From Holothuria scabra (Eukaryota; Echinodermata; Holothuroidea; Aspidochirotida; Holothuriidae), in assembly GCA_037179385.1 (NCBI GenBank), contig CM074200.1:36397884-36461883 (forward strand): DNA of 64,000 nt. The letters run 5' to 3'. The notes beneath the pieces were generated by a model. That model was not told the DNA's origin, searched no databases, and worked only from the letters and a program-made list of their open reading frames with translations. The first letter of the stretch is position 1. The number at the start of each line of letters is the position of its first letter. This document shows, piece by piece, positions 11,031 through 23,128 of the stretch. Both the position numbers and the translations under genes were made by a program.

Positions 11031-13855
11031 ATACGGAGGTCATATTACAGTTTTGACCACTTCATATAACTTCTACTATAATTTGCAATGTTTAAGTATA
11101 TAGATTGTACCTTATTTTGGCTTGACACCATCTGATGCGGTGGCTGAAGCACTCTCAACCAACACATCGCTAGCAACTAATCAATGATTCTATTTGCGTA
11201 GCGTGCGATCAATGCGAGCTATGTCCACACCACCATTCAAAATCGCTCGCGTATATGGCTAATGACACGCATAAGGGCTTTACAATGGGTATTTCAAGAG
11301 TAATATTATGAAGTTGATCGTTATCCTTACAATTTGATATAAGGTTTACCAAGTTACACGTCGTATCATGCGGAATGTGTAATGATGGGCAATATTATAT
11401 AATGAAACAATAAGTTGTAGGATTTACGGCGTAATTCAATATGGAAGTGCACGCAACTATTTCAGATTCCATACAGCCATTCATCTTGTATCGTAAAAGG
11501 GAAAAATTCAATATGAATTTTGGGAATTCCCCAAATTTCCTCTCTATCCATTTGTACATAAAGCACTTTGTCTGTCGGTGTGTTTTCTTTCATGTCTGTC
11601 TGTTCAATTGTCTTTCTGTCCCTCTATGTGTTTTCCCGTTTTTTGTGTATTGTCTGTCTTCCATCTGCCTGCCTGTCATTCAATACAACTGTGAACAGTA
11701 CAACTACAGGTAAGTGAACATATACAAAATGCTACCTATCCAATGACTGTACTTCATGATCATAAGCATACGAGGAGGGGGAAGGGGGTATATACCCGTC
11801 AAATTCGGGCAAAAATAATGGGTGTGGTTAGTTGGGGTTAATGAGAAAATAAATAAAATAAATTATGCTAACATTCTAAATTCTGGTGAAGCATTGAAAT
11901 ATTGACCCCGTAAGTTCATGAATGGAGGATGACGTATTCTATGACAAAGACCAACGAAGGAATCTTTATATACCAATCATAATAGACCTTATCAGCAGGA
12001 TGCATTATGCATATGAGGAATAACAAACCAACAACCATTAATGCAGCCAGATGATTGGTCAACCAATCCGATACGAGGGTAAGTTTGGGGTGAATCTCCC
12101 CTGCGTGTGGCCCACCGGTATGTTCTCAGTCCACGAAGTTCAGTGTCGTGGTCACGTTTTTTTTTTTTTTTTCTCGAAGCATGTTGTCAGTTTGACGTCA
12201 ATGTGTAAACCTGTATACAACCTACTTAGTATATTGACTTAACCCTATGACCAGTACCCCCCGTTAATATAATCTCTTCCATCACGATGCATTTATCCCC
12301 AAGGTGAAGTCTGCTGTGTTTTACGGGCGAGACGCAATTTATTTGGTATAAATAAGGGTGATGACTAAAATGAGAAAAGAAAATCGCCCCTCTCGCAAAC
12401 CGCAGCAGATTTGCGCTTTGTGAACGCACCTTAACACCTTAATTATTCCTAAATCGTGCAGCCGATAGCAAGCAACTTTTTAAACTAGATTGTATTCTGC
12501 CGTTGAGTATAAATTACTTATTTGTATTCACATCGAGCACCGATCAAGGTCATTGACAGTTCCTCAATTAAATATAGCAAAAGCCTTTTCACTGATATAA
12601 TATCCAAAATTGCCTCAATCCGGCATATTGCTGTAAACTGCGATAACAGCGATTACCGCTATTACCGTAGCCTGTACCCATGACCAAGGGGTACAATTAC
12701 GTTCGTTTAAGTTTTGATCTCTGCAACATTCATCTCTTTTAACAATTTAGAGAGCCTTACGGTTATATTTTAATTTGTCATTGATAGTACACAAAATGGA
12801 TACGAAGATATGATTTTTTAATGACATATTGACAAAGGCGAAGATATTTGGCAAGTCTCTTATTTTTATACATTGGAAACAAAAAGTGGGCATTTATGAC
12901 TTGTCATTAATTTTTACCAATACGTGACATATCTGTGTAGACTTTTCAATTGTTAATTAATCCAAATCCATGTGGATCAGTTCTATTATAACTAATGATT
13001 AGGCATTCCCGAAATATTGGACAACAAGCTTACTCGATTTTCCTAATACTGCAAAAACCTTTTCCTTTTCCATTTTCAATAACTTCTTTGACAAATTTGA
13101 AGAGAATGCTTTAATTCACTAGAAGGAAGGCAAAACGCTTACACAACAATTTGTGAATTGCATTTGGTGAAAAGTTAGCAAATTGACAGGGCGCCACCTG
13201 ATCACGGTGAACGATGTATGGGAACTTGAGTTACGTTAAGTAATGGCAAGTTAAAGATTGCGAAATATGAAATAAACAATATTGATATGTGTGTAATTCC
13301 GTATAGCCAAGGGCACAAAAGTTATTGTCCTGGGAAATTGAGAGTTAATTACAATTTAATTTCACTCATTTGCCCCCTTAAGTTGTACACCGTCCAGATC
13401 TTTGTCTGTCTGCGGGTCTGAATGTACTTGTGAAGCGTTCAAAGAAGGGATTAAGGCCACACCAAGTTTTTGTATGTTAGACGGGTACTTATTCTAGGAA
13501 TTTTGGTAGAAATTTGCTTTGAAATCCGATGTGTGGTTCTCAAGATATGAGCAGGTAAGTTTGTCACATTTTCAACCACAATTGAAACAAGTACACGTGA
13601 TATCATGTCCTCGCATTAATGGACAGTATTTTGTTTTTATTTTAATCTCGCAACCAATTTACTCCTCAAACATCCTGTATTATCAGAATTTGATTGCATA
13701 AGAGGCATGAGAACTTCACAACCTTTGCATTCTTCACAAGGGGGTCCTATTCTAATGAACTACAAGGTCAACACAACAGTCTGTAAAAAACAAAGGAAAA
13801 CAAAATATTCGGGGCGATGCGCACTGTTTAACAAGAAATTTCCCCACTGGTTAAC
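11031..13855. other. No gene recognised
   Basis: Contains good-looking GTAAGT donors at 11710 and 13556, but the preceding sequence is pyrimidine-rich or has stops in all frames between acceptor and donor, so no exon is called. Confidence 0.5.
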
Positions 13856-13890
13856 AATAACCCTAATCCCTAACCTAATCCCTAACCCGA
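13856..13890 (-). repeat. Telomere-like TTAGGG patch
   Basis: AACCCTAATCCCTAACC and then TAATCCCTAACCC, a degenerate (CCCTAA)n stretch. Too short to be a telomere. Confidence 0.5.
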
Positions 13891-14222
13891 ACAAAGAATA
13901 CAATCGATACAATACAATGGCAACAGCCAATTGAAAAACACCTTGTTAAACCTGTAAACAGTGCACATCTTTCCTAACATCCCTTATCAATGTGAGGAAG
14001 TGGTATCATTTCTGCCTCTTTCAAACTCACTTTGGTACATAAATCTAATAACTTTATTTACTGACATCCCGAGAAATACATGTCCGATTTGAATGGAAAT
14101 TTCAACAAACTGTGTAGATTTGGTTTCTCTTCCCCATACTTAATTGTATTTTTGTTTTAACTTCCCCTTTTAAAATGAAGTGCATATAAAAAATGTCTGC
14201 ACTTCTACACTGGGAATAAAGA

Positions 14223-14466
14223 CCGTGTGTTTGGTCCAGCTTTAGAGCACCCGCCTCTCACGCGGAAGGCCCGGGTTCTATTCCCAGGTCGAGTCATACT
14301 AAAGACTCTAAAAATTGAATCTACCGCCGTTGTGCGTTATGTTTCGCATAAGCATTGTAGTAGGCCCGGGAAAACAAGCCAGTGAGTCACAACTGAAGAA
14401 AATACGTGGCGGCTCGTCTTGAACCAATAGGTTGGACCAATAGGTTGGAAACTGGGCCGTAAATAA
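14223..14466 (+). mobile_element. tRNA-Glu-derived SINE, no TAAC tail
   Basis: Same head and body as the 10117 copy, with the clean anticodon arm CCGC-CTCTCAC-GCGG. Near the 3' end a short block (CCAATAGGTTGGA) is duplicated. It ends at GGGCCGTAAA without a tail. Confidence 0.8.
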
Positions 14467-14639
14467 CAGCCACATCCCACAGATTTCATCTAATTTCCCT
14501 TCCAAGTCGTTTCAGGACCGAATCATTCCAATTGAAAGTAAAACAATGAGTTACTTATCTTAAACCCTCCCAAAAATAATGTCACATGGCTCACAAGAGC
14601 CAATCATGAAACATGTCAGACTACTAATCCAAATCGGGT

Positions 14640-14795
14640 TGACTGCATTTCTGCACTTTTTAAATTACGTTTAGTTTATTTAAGGTACTTTTTCCTCCTT
14701 CTCTAGTTATTATGATACACTAATTAAATTTATACAAACTGCATGTAATGTATTGTACAAAGATGCTAGAAATAAACACCGAATTGAATTGAAAA
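14640..14795 (+). repeat. Possible non-LTR retroelement 3' tail
   Basis: AT-rich sequence ending AATAAACACCGAATTGAATTGAA, a style typical of LINE 3' ends. No coding remnant recognised. Confidence 0.35.
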
Positions 14796-15101
14796 TCTAA
14801 CTCGGCCATTCTTAAAAGCCCCTGGTTAATATGACTAGGTTCTAGGTCAGTATGTCACCCACACAATCCTGGTAAAGGAGTACCAGGAATTTTCATTCAA
14901 GCTTTTAGTTTTTAACTAGTTTCTTCGTTAATTTGTGTAAGCACTCCTGGTTAAATTTACCGTAACAATCACTGGGTAACATACTGACTCGTAACCCGAT
15001 GAAAATTCACCAGGGGTTAATTATAGTGGGGTCATAACCTGCTAAGCCATGAGCTAATTCTCCTTGGCTGCCTGTCTTTACACCATGATATTGTGTATTA
15101 A

Positions 15102-15389
15102 AGGCATATTTTCATCATCCCAAACAGTTCCAATTCTCCCAACCTACTTACTTCTAGCCCCTCCCACAAAACTAAAACTCATCTTTAACCAGCCTAGTTT
15201 ATTGCTTCATGGCTTGTCCCAGTGGCCATACAAGTCCATAATGTGTAATCAAGACACTCTCAGTGCCCATACTGTGTAATTTAGCTATGATGCATTGTTT
15301 AAATGTAATGCCAATCAAAGAGCTGTACCAGTTGAGAGTTTTGATATATGTGTACTGAAACTGTAGTTTGGGGTGACGAATGACTGCCT
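15102..15389 (+). mobile_element. TTAA-type element, AGGCA...TGCCT ends
   Basis: 288 bp flanked by TTAA at 15098-15101 and 15390-15393. Left end AGGCATATTTTCATCATCCC; right end GGGGTGACGAATGACTGCCT. These are imperfect inverted repeats. The TTAA could be a target duplication (piggyBac-like) or part of a longer palindromic end. Confidence 0.65.
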
Positions 15390-15591
15390 TTAAACAATGT
15401 GATCATGACTGTTTTTGCACAAAAATCGTGCTATTTATCTACGAGTCTGTCGTAGAAACGTCACTTCCGATACCTACCAATGACAACAGGGTGTTGCGGT
15501 GTAAACAAATAGGCTAATGCAAGTGTAGTGTACGTCTGATTGTTATAACATACAGGAATTGTTTTCATTCCAGCAGTGTATTGTGCCATAT

Positions 15592-15660
15592 GGTCATACT
15601 TCGGTCAGCTGTTGTCATACTTCGGACAGCTGTTTTTGTCATACTTCGATCAGCTGTTGT
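15592..15660 (+). repeat. Three tandem GTCATACTTCGGTCAGCTGTT units
   Basis: Units of 21-26 bases, each with GTCATACTTCG and a CAGCTG E-box. Open frames across it on both strands are products of the repeat. Confidence 0.75.
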
Positions 15661-16474
15661 TTTCACTCCAGCTTTTCTAGGGTTACGAAAAACCCAGATG
15701 TTCGACCACCCCATAGATCTGGCATGTTTAAAAAGTAGAGAATTCGGCATTTTGTTTGTCATAAAAACTGGCTTCGATGTATAAGCCTGATTTTCATTCG
15801 AGGAGTAATGTCGTTTTTTGTTTTCCAAAAGAAATTTAATTTTGTTTTCAAATGAAGGTTATGGTTACAATTAAGGCTAGTTTAAAGTGACCAAAGCATT
15901 ATTTGGTCAACTCCTTTACGCTCGGTGTCAAAGTTGCCAAAAAAGGTCGCAAAGCTGTCATATTGGAATTAGGACTTTCGATTATTTTCATGAAGTTGAT
16001 ATGTTCATTGGCCGAATTTACTCTCATTTGCTCTGGGGAAAATACAGGGACGGTAATAACCGTGTAAGCCATGGTCATCACCTTACAATAGAAAAATCTT
16101 TGATTATATGTATTGTTACGAGTTAGTTCTAGGTGATATTTCGTATAGCCTAACACACAATAAACAAAAAAGTATAAGCATCAAAAACTAAATTAGGCCA
16201 AGAGACGTACGCTTCTAAGCCTTCTACTAATAATGCCAGGAAAGGAAAATGATTATAACCAAAATTAAATATTTAAGGTCAAGGACAGATTTGTCACAAA
16301 AACGGCCTTGAGAGTTTCGTAACGATTCAAATGTACACACTTATTTCACCCAAGTACGTCAAAATTACCCTACAACTTTCAGCAATAGCCTATGTAATAC
16401 GTACAGCATTGTTTAATGCAAGGCAGAAACGTAACGTGGCCATGAAGTTATCGAGTTCGCATGATATTCAAACA
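15661..16474. other. No gene recognised
   Basis: Only short overlapping open frames on both strands. No repeat identified. Confidence 0.5.
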
Positions 16475-17133
16475 AAGATATTTTAAACATAGATACCAAA
16501 CTTAAAATGGCGCGGTGACTCTTCGTGGAGGCTGAATCGGAGGGGCGGAAGTGCTAATCACTGATCAGTCGTTTTGAAAGCTAAAGGGTTAATTGATATC
16601 TTCCGGTAGTGTAAATACGTGTGGCTTTTAAACATTACAATTATTACAAACACCATTCTTCAATAAATTACACTTACATGAAAAAGGTTTAGGCTTCTTT
16701 GAGGCTTTCCACTTAAGAACATTTGAACATTAACGCACAACGACTGGTTTGAAGTTTATTGACTCTTTGATTGGTCAGTTTGTATGTATGGTATCTTCAC
16801 AAGCGCACATCTATGCACGCGTTCATACTCTTACGCCCTAACAACTAAAAATCAACTACTGCGTTCTTTTTCCAAGCACGCGGGAGTGCGCGTCAGTTAT
16901 TCCGAACTGCACACGGAGAACTTGCTTTGAAAATGCATGCACCGCTGATATTTCGTCAAAATGGAATTACCTGTTACGCATACGTGACTGTGCACGCAGG
17001 TAACCGAATAGAACTGTGCGCATGTCCAAATCAATACTTCCGCCCCTCCGATTGAGCCTCCGTGAGGAGTCAGCGCGTCTAACTTTGTAGGAATAGATGT
17101 TCGGTATCTACATTTATAATATCTGTGTATGCA
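16475..17133. mobile_element. Long inverted-repeat element, tandem unit 1
   Basis: The left arm (about 16507-16555, GCGCGGTGACTC... GGAGGGGCGGAAGT) is complementary to the right arm (17031-17079, ACTTCCGCCCCTCC... GAGTCAGCGCGTC). Weaker pairing extends outward through TAGATACC-type sequence on both sides. The interior carries no transposase. A 125-codon open frame on the minus strand (16897-17274) spans the unit junction and is probably a shadow. Confidence 0.7.
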
Positions 17134-17570
17134 GAAAAAAATGGCGCGGTGACTCTTCACGGAGGCCGATTCGGATGGGCGGAAGTGCTGATCACTGATC
17201 AGTCGTTTTGGAAGCCAACAGGTAAATTGATATCTTCGAGTGGAATAAATACCTTTGATTTCAAAACATCTCAAATCTTACGGACGTGATTCTTTAACAC
17301 ATTTCCTTTACATGGAACAGTTTCTTGAGTTTTGAGGCTTTCCTCTCAAGAACATTTGAACATTAACGCACAACGACTGGTTTGAAGTTCATGGACTTGC
17401 CGATTGGCCAGTTTCTATGGAATCTTTACAATTGCACATCTATACACGCGTTTAAGTTCTAACGCGCTGACAACTACAAACCAACTGGTGCGTTCTTTTT
17501 CCAAGCACGCAGAAGTGCGCGTCAATTACCCTGGACTATACACACAGAATTTAATGTAGTAGGCTTTATA

Positions 17571-17800
17571 GACGAATCCGATTAGCGCTTGTTTTTAGTG
17601 ACTGTAGGCCGCCATTAGTGGGGTCAATCGGCCTAAACCGTCTTTATTTATTGTTAACATGAATTCCAAACCCTCATTTTTAGTGAACTAGAGAATTTAG
17701 GATACAAATAAGTGTACAATCATACAGGTAAGCAAGGATATCGAAAGATTTAAAGTGATAGACGGGAGTCATGGCCGACCAAAATCGACCTTCGTCACAA
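17571..17800 (-). mobile_element. TATA-flanked MITE, right end degraded
   Basis: Begins GACGAATCCG after TATA (17567-17570) and runs as the reverse complement of the 17950-18203 copy through GACTGTAGGCCGCCATTAGTG and the interior. The far end has diverged, so the boundary is approximate. Confidence 0.65.
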
Positions 17801-17949
17801 TGAATTTCTGTCATGCATCAATAGTTATGTGAGCATTGAGCAGAATTGTGTGCATGTCAAATCAACACTTCCGCCCCTCCGATTGAGCCTCCATGAGGAG
17901 TCATCGCGTCTAACAGTGTAGGGATAGGAGTTTGGTATCTACGTTTATA

Positions 17950-18203
17950 CACGAATCCGGACAGCAAGTGATGGTCTGATTTCAGTCGGCCATAACTGGG
18001 GTCCGTCACCTTGAAATCTTTTGATTTCCTGGCTTACCTCTATCATGGATGGTTGGACACTAATCTGTGTCTTAAATTCTCTAATTTCAATTAATACAAG
18101 GGTTTGAAATTCATGTAAACAATAAATAAAAACGATTTTAGGCTGATGGACCTCACTAATGGCGTCCTACAGTCATTAAAAACAAGCGATAATCGGATTC
18201 GTC
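17950..18203 (+). mobile_element. TATA-flanked MITE, complete copy
   Basis: Starts CACGAATCCGGACAG and ends GATAATCGGATTCGTC. The ends are inverted repeats (about 10 bp), flanked by TATA at 17946-17949 and 18204-18207, which reads as a 4-bp target duplication. 254 bp, no coding capacity. It inserted into tandem unit 2. Confidence 0.75.
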
Positions 18204-18224
18204 TATAATATCTTTGTATTCAGA

Positions 18225-20756
18225 TGAAAACAGCGCCTCCAATGATGCATTTTATCTGTTCTTGGGTCTGGTGTTAATGTTGTCCCCTGTAACAAGTATA
18301 TACCGATGTAAAGTTGGAATAAGCAAGTGAAATGGATGACTATAAAATAATCGAGTTCTTTTCGCTTTGCCGATCAACGATCAAGAAATTTTATTGAGAC
18401 GTCCAGTTGGTAGATCTCAATGTAGGCTACTCATTACACTATAGAACGATGATAAAGTACGACGAGGTCGCTGATTTATAGGTCAAAGAAAAAATGTAGG
18501 CCATCAAAATCACGAAAGTATTAGAATATCACGTAGGAGAGAGACTACTTGAACGAGTAATAAGACGCTCGGTGGCTACATACACGCATCAGTTAATTAG
18601 TTTGCTGTCACGAATTGCCTTAAGAAATGCTAAATATGATTGATACCCACGTTCACGTGAGCATAGTAGGCTAAGTAATACATTAATACGGAATACAAAA
18701 GGTATCGGTAACTTTTTTTGCTAGATACTCCTAACTTTGGGGGCTAATTCGATAAAATGGGCTTGAATAAGGAAACCACCCACGCTTGAAGTTAAAATAA
18801 AACTATGTAGTTTGCACCCATCTTCAATTTGTTGAAGATTTCGTTATATGTGTAGTTGTATATTTGTTGCATTCTTTTAGGACAATAAGTCATTGAACCG
18901 ATTGCACATGACCACATAGCCTCTTCACGGATGAAATTTGAAATGTCTTTTTATTTTATTTTTATATTCTCATAAATGGGTCGCACCGGAGTCCTCTTTG
19001 AAATTTTCAGCCGTTCTTTATGGAAACATCCTGTTCGTTTTTTGACCCCACCTCAATGGCATTTTTCTCCTGAGGGTATGTTTTAAACATATTTGACTGT
19101 CGTTTGCCGGGGGAATTCGAACTTAGACCTACGTAACCACAGAGAAAACCTCAGTCTTGTACCGCTGGAGACTTAATAAGGTTTGTAAATTCAGTGTTTT
19201 TGACTTTTTCAGCGACTTGTGCCAGGAGTAAAATTTTACTCTATTAACATGAGATGGGGTAACTAGATGCTACCAGTCACTTCTGCTCAAATTTGTGATC
19301 GCAGAAACCGCATTTGACTAGTCGGATAACGCAATGTTATCCAAGGAACCGCCAGTTTGAATTCTCTAAGGGAATGACCGGACCGATGCGTTTACTGCAA
19401 GCATACCTTTTGACGAGATTGCCCCAGATAAACGTATGGTGAAGCATAACAAGGACTTCGGTAATTTTATAAAATCAAGGACAGTTGAACGACTTTGCAA
19501 AGATCATTTTAGGGTGTTTGAGACCAAGGTTAACTATGGAAGTCGAAGAATAACATTTCAGGTTGTCAGATTATTTCAAAAAATAAATACCGCCTACGTT
19601 GTAAAAAATGATTGACATTCCTTCAAGTAGGATACATATTGTTTGGCCTTAATTGCAAGTATGATAAACAAAATCTGGAATTTTTGTAAAATTTAAATTC
19701 TGCTGACTTTAAGGGCAAAATCAGTCCCTCCAGACTTATTCTGAAGCAACAGCTAAATGCAAAAATTTTCTTCTTATTTCTCTTCAAAGTATCTTTTATA
19801 ATATTTTAGGACTTCAATAGTGCATATTCATTGGTAAACCAAGCAGTTACTACCTGTATATTCTACATTAGAGGAGAAACAATATTTTTACAAGAATCCC
19901 AACAACGAATCATGAAACAGGACAGTTTGCTATATTTCTTGGAGTTGGAGTGACTGTTCTGGCCCTTTAAAAGGTAATTTCCATGCCTCAACACGGTGAT
20001 TGTACAGTTTCCTCGATTCCGACTATCCTAATCCTAATTTTACTATAGTCCCCGAATCATGGTCTCAATGTTTATGACGTTGATTATCTTCGTCAATAGA
20101 TCCTGCTTTGATAACAATTTACATTTCAATTGTAACCAAATTTTAAATAACAGCTTGCCTAAAATTTATCTCAGGACTTTGGCCGATTACGTCGAGAGCT
20201 CTCTTCACTTTCAATATTATTTACACAAATAGCCCTTATTTATACAAATAGCCCTTATGCATGAAGAAGAATATTTTGTGTATTAAATTATCAACATGTA
20301 TTATAGTGTTTTGTTTAAAAAAGAATGCAATCCTTATTAAGGTTCAGTTCCAATTTGTCAGCAAAAATATATTCTTTAGGGAAAGAATTTTAGATCGGGA
20401 AAATATTTTTTTCTTTCGCGAATATAACACAGGCCATGAATATTAGCACGTCTGTATTAACTGATTAAGAATATGATGTGAACTTCCACTAGCAAGTACG
20501 GATAAAATAAATTTAAAAGTTTGATTCGAGTTGCACATATACACATAATACAATAATTTAGTACAGCATTGCATCAAACTGTATAATTGGGGTGGGATTC
20601 GGTACGGATTTGAGTTTCATCAGGAAAGAGTTATAAGGCATCTACCTGATCTTATCACCAGAAAGCTAAATTTACTGCAACTTGAGCTCCTAACACCCTG
20701 ATCGTCCCTGTTCACGTTGCCTATTTATTCCTTTTTATCAAAACATATTTTCACAT
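18225..20756. other. No gene recognised
   Basis: AT-rich sequence without supported features. Confidence 0.5.
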
Positions 20757-20911
20757 GGCTGCGGAGCGAACTTTGAAGTGAATGGACGGGGGGGGGGTTT
20801 AATCACAAAACCTGCCTAATATGTTCAAAAACATGACAGCAAAGCAAGGCGGTCAAAAGTGCCTACGCAGAGAAAATTGGAGGCAAATCCCCCGTCTCTG
20901 GGGTCCCAGTT
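20757..20911 (+). repeat. Dispersed repeat, GCGGAGCGAACTTTGAAGTG family
   Basis: Shares the opening GGCTGCGGAGCGAAC, a middle AGCAAGGCGGTC..GTGCCTACG and an end CCGTCTCTGGGGTCCC with 44157-44317. Confidence 0.6.
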
Positions 20912-21630
20912 TCAGCGGTTCATTAACCGTCAATTTAATCACCTTTTCTAAAAAAGGAACCAACTCCTTGGTGAGTGGTTCCAAATAGCACCTGTCACCA
21001 GAGCGTAAAATGAGGAGTAAGTTGCATATACGTGCTGTATAAAATTTGTCGAACTCCCCAACTCTGTTGTCTGCAAGGCGAGGTGGTGCCAGTATTTACC
21101 CGATAAGGAGTTCAACTCCTTGGGGGCCCATCATGAATCCATGACAAAGACAGTGAGTAGTAAAAAATATGAGGATGGTAATACTTTCGGTTCGATAAGG
21201 CACCCCTCCACGAAAATGTTTAGCCTTTTCTACGAAACAACTGAAAATTTGGCACTTTGTTGGAAAAATTAGTAACAAATACACTACTATATAGAGAGAA
21301 ACCTGGATTATTAAAGGTTTCAAAATAAATTAAGGATTCTTCATTTTAGAAAGAACTAACACTTTCTATTAGTAATGGGAAGGATATTGTGGTGACGACT
21401 GAGAGTTGTTGTGATTACTGCTATCCTATGCATTAAAGCTCTACACGAAATTGGGAAATTTGCCAGAAGAGGGGTCCATGCCCCCTGGTTGGTGCTTTTT
21501 ATCTATATAGGTGGGGTATTTGTTATCGACCTTATGGCCGAAGTCTGTTGTAAATGGGACAAAATATCTGGGTACTTCGAAAAAGATAAATTTTTGTGTT
21601 CATCAAATTGTATTTGCTAGATTTAGGGTT
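20912..21630. other. No gene recognised
   Basis: Two 69-75 codon open frames with nothing identifiable. Confidence 0.5.
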
Positions 21631-21862
21631 AGATGGAGTTTTACGGCCCAGTTTCCAACCAATTGGTTCAAGTCAAGCTGACCACTGATTTTTTCCAGTT
21701 CTTGCTCACTGGTTTGATTTCCCTAGTCCATTGCTTATATGCTGAGCACAATGGCAGTAAGTCCCATTTTTAAAGTCCTCGGTACTACCCGGCCAGGACT
21801 TGAACTGTCGACCTCCCGACTGCAAGTCTGATGCTCTAACCCCTTGACCATTCAGTAGGCAG
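21631..21862 (-). mobile_element. SINE, same body, second head type
   Basis: The body (TTACGGCCCAGTTTCCAACC read inverted) is that of the tRNA-Glu SINE, but the head, read on the minus strand, is different: GGTCAAGGGGTTAGAGCATC, GACTTGCAGTC and CAGTTCAAGTCCTGG. It spans an unrelated 70-codon open frame. Confidence 0.7.
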
Positions 21863-22975
21863 TAGGTTGGTTGGTCGGTACTTGTTAGGGAGAGGGGTGT
21901 AAGGTAATTACTCCCCACCTTTCCCTGTAAGCAAGTTACACACTGCCTTATCTGCTAAATTGAACAACGGCATAGTCAAAACTGCCACATATTGAAATTT
22001 GATATATCGTGGATTAGATTAATAGTGTAATAATTAACTACCTACAAAATGTCCTACTATTCCATTGCCGCACGTTTCCCCTCTACAATCATAAAACCAT
22101 ACAGCCTAAAGATACAAAGGACTCTGTGTTTTTACCACCTGTTGTATTGGCAGACAAAGCCATTCTGTTTCTATCTAAAAAGTACAAGTATGGGTTGATA
22201 TCAACATTTAAAAAGTTCAAAATTAGATCACTTTTGTATTCATTTATTTCATTTTATATCCGCAAGTCGATTGCACCCATTTGCGACTCAACAAAATGGA
22301 GGGTTTTAAACACTAACGGACACAGATACAAGTGAGGCCCACTAACATTATTGAAATCAAAACGTTGAACGATTGCGGGGAGCCATTATCTTGTATGGAT
22401 TTGTTATTTAAGGGGTACTCCTGGGGCGAAGTGTAAACCTAAGTTTGGGAAACGTCAATGATTTGCCGTTTTCCTCTGAAACGATCGCGTTTTAAATCAA
22501 TGGGTTCACTTAACGGCCTAACTTCTTCCGAACAATTTTGAGACATACCGGTGCATTTTCATAGCCTTGTCTTTTTTCGTGTACATGACGATGGACTTAA
22601 GGAGAGTTAACGTGCCAAACAACTGTTTTCCGGAGAGTTTTCTCCAACTGTACGACTGCAGTTGATAACATTAAACCTGGTCACTTGGTGATTTAGATCG
22701 TCCAGCTTTCGTTTTTGACTCTGACAATATGATTGAAGGGGGCACAGAAGCTAGCTTCTACATTATACATGCACGAAACGGGTATCCCGCACGTCATGTG
22801 CGCATGATCTATGTCAACCAAGATGAATCAAGGATATGATCGCCGTATACTGACTTTTTTACTGATGGTAAGTCTGATTGAAAAAGGAAAGACTTTTTTC
22901 GTCATTGAAAAATTCCACAGGAAAGCAACCAACACAACAGTTTGTAATACTTTGTCCACCAAGAAAAAAATTGCA
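21863..22975. other. No gene recognised
   Basis: Nothing supported. Confidence 0.5.
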
Positions 22976-23128
22976 GTTAAAAATTGCTGTAGATTTACAG
23001 ACCAAAAGTAAAGAGATACATAAATATTACCGAAAAGACTGACATTTTTTTAAACTTGCTTGTCAACTGATTTCCTGTAATATTTATGTATCTCTTATTT
23101 TTCCTGTAAATTTACTGCGATTTTTGAC
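22976..23128. repeat. Inverted repeat, ~52-bp arms, short loop
   Basis: The left arm 22976-23029 (including AGAGATACATAAATATTA) is complementary to the right arm 23078-23128 (TAATATTTATGTATCTCT...), with a few mismatches; the loop is about 48 bases. It could be a small foldback MITE or a structured transcript. Confidence 0.6.

Larger units (their letters stand above)
17135..18224. mobile_element. Long inverted-repeat element, tandem unit 2, interrupted
   Basis: Repeats unit 1 in the same orientation: ATGGCGCGGTGACTCTTC at the left, the shared AACGCACAACGACTGG interior near 17365, and the ACTTCCGCCCCTCC right arm near 17868. It is interrupted twice by TATA-flanked MITEs (from 17571 and at 17950-18203). 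After the second insertion the unit's own end (TATAATATCTTTGTATTCAG) resumes. Without the insertions the unit is about the size of unit 1. Confidence 0.65.

Noticed and set aside
11441..11713. 90-codon frame ending at a CTACAG|GTAAGTG donor
   Set aside because: The protein is a translation of a TCTG/TTTC pyrimidine-rich tract with no start or acceptor support.
13498..13555. Segment with good acceptor and GTAAGT donor
   Set aside because: Stops occur in all three frames, so it cannot be an internal coding exon; a non-coding exon cannot be excluded.
13856..13890. Interstitial telomere
   Set aside because: Only about five degenerate TTAGGG-like units; could be chance, so listed only as telomere-like.
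16897..17274. 125-codon minus-strand open frame
   Set aside because: Spans the junction of the two tandem inverted-repeat units; a by-product of the repeat.
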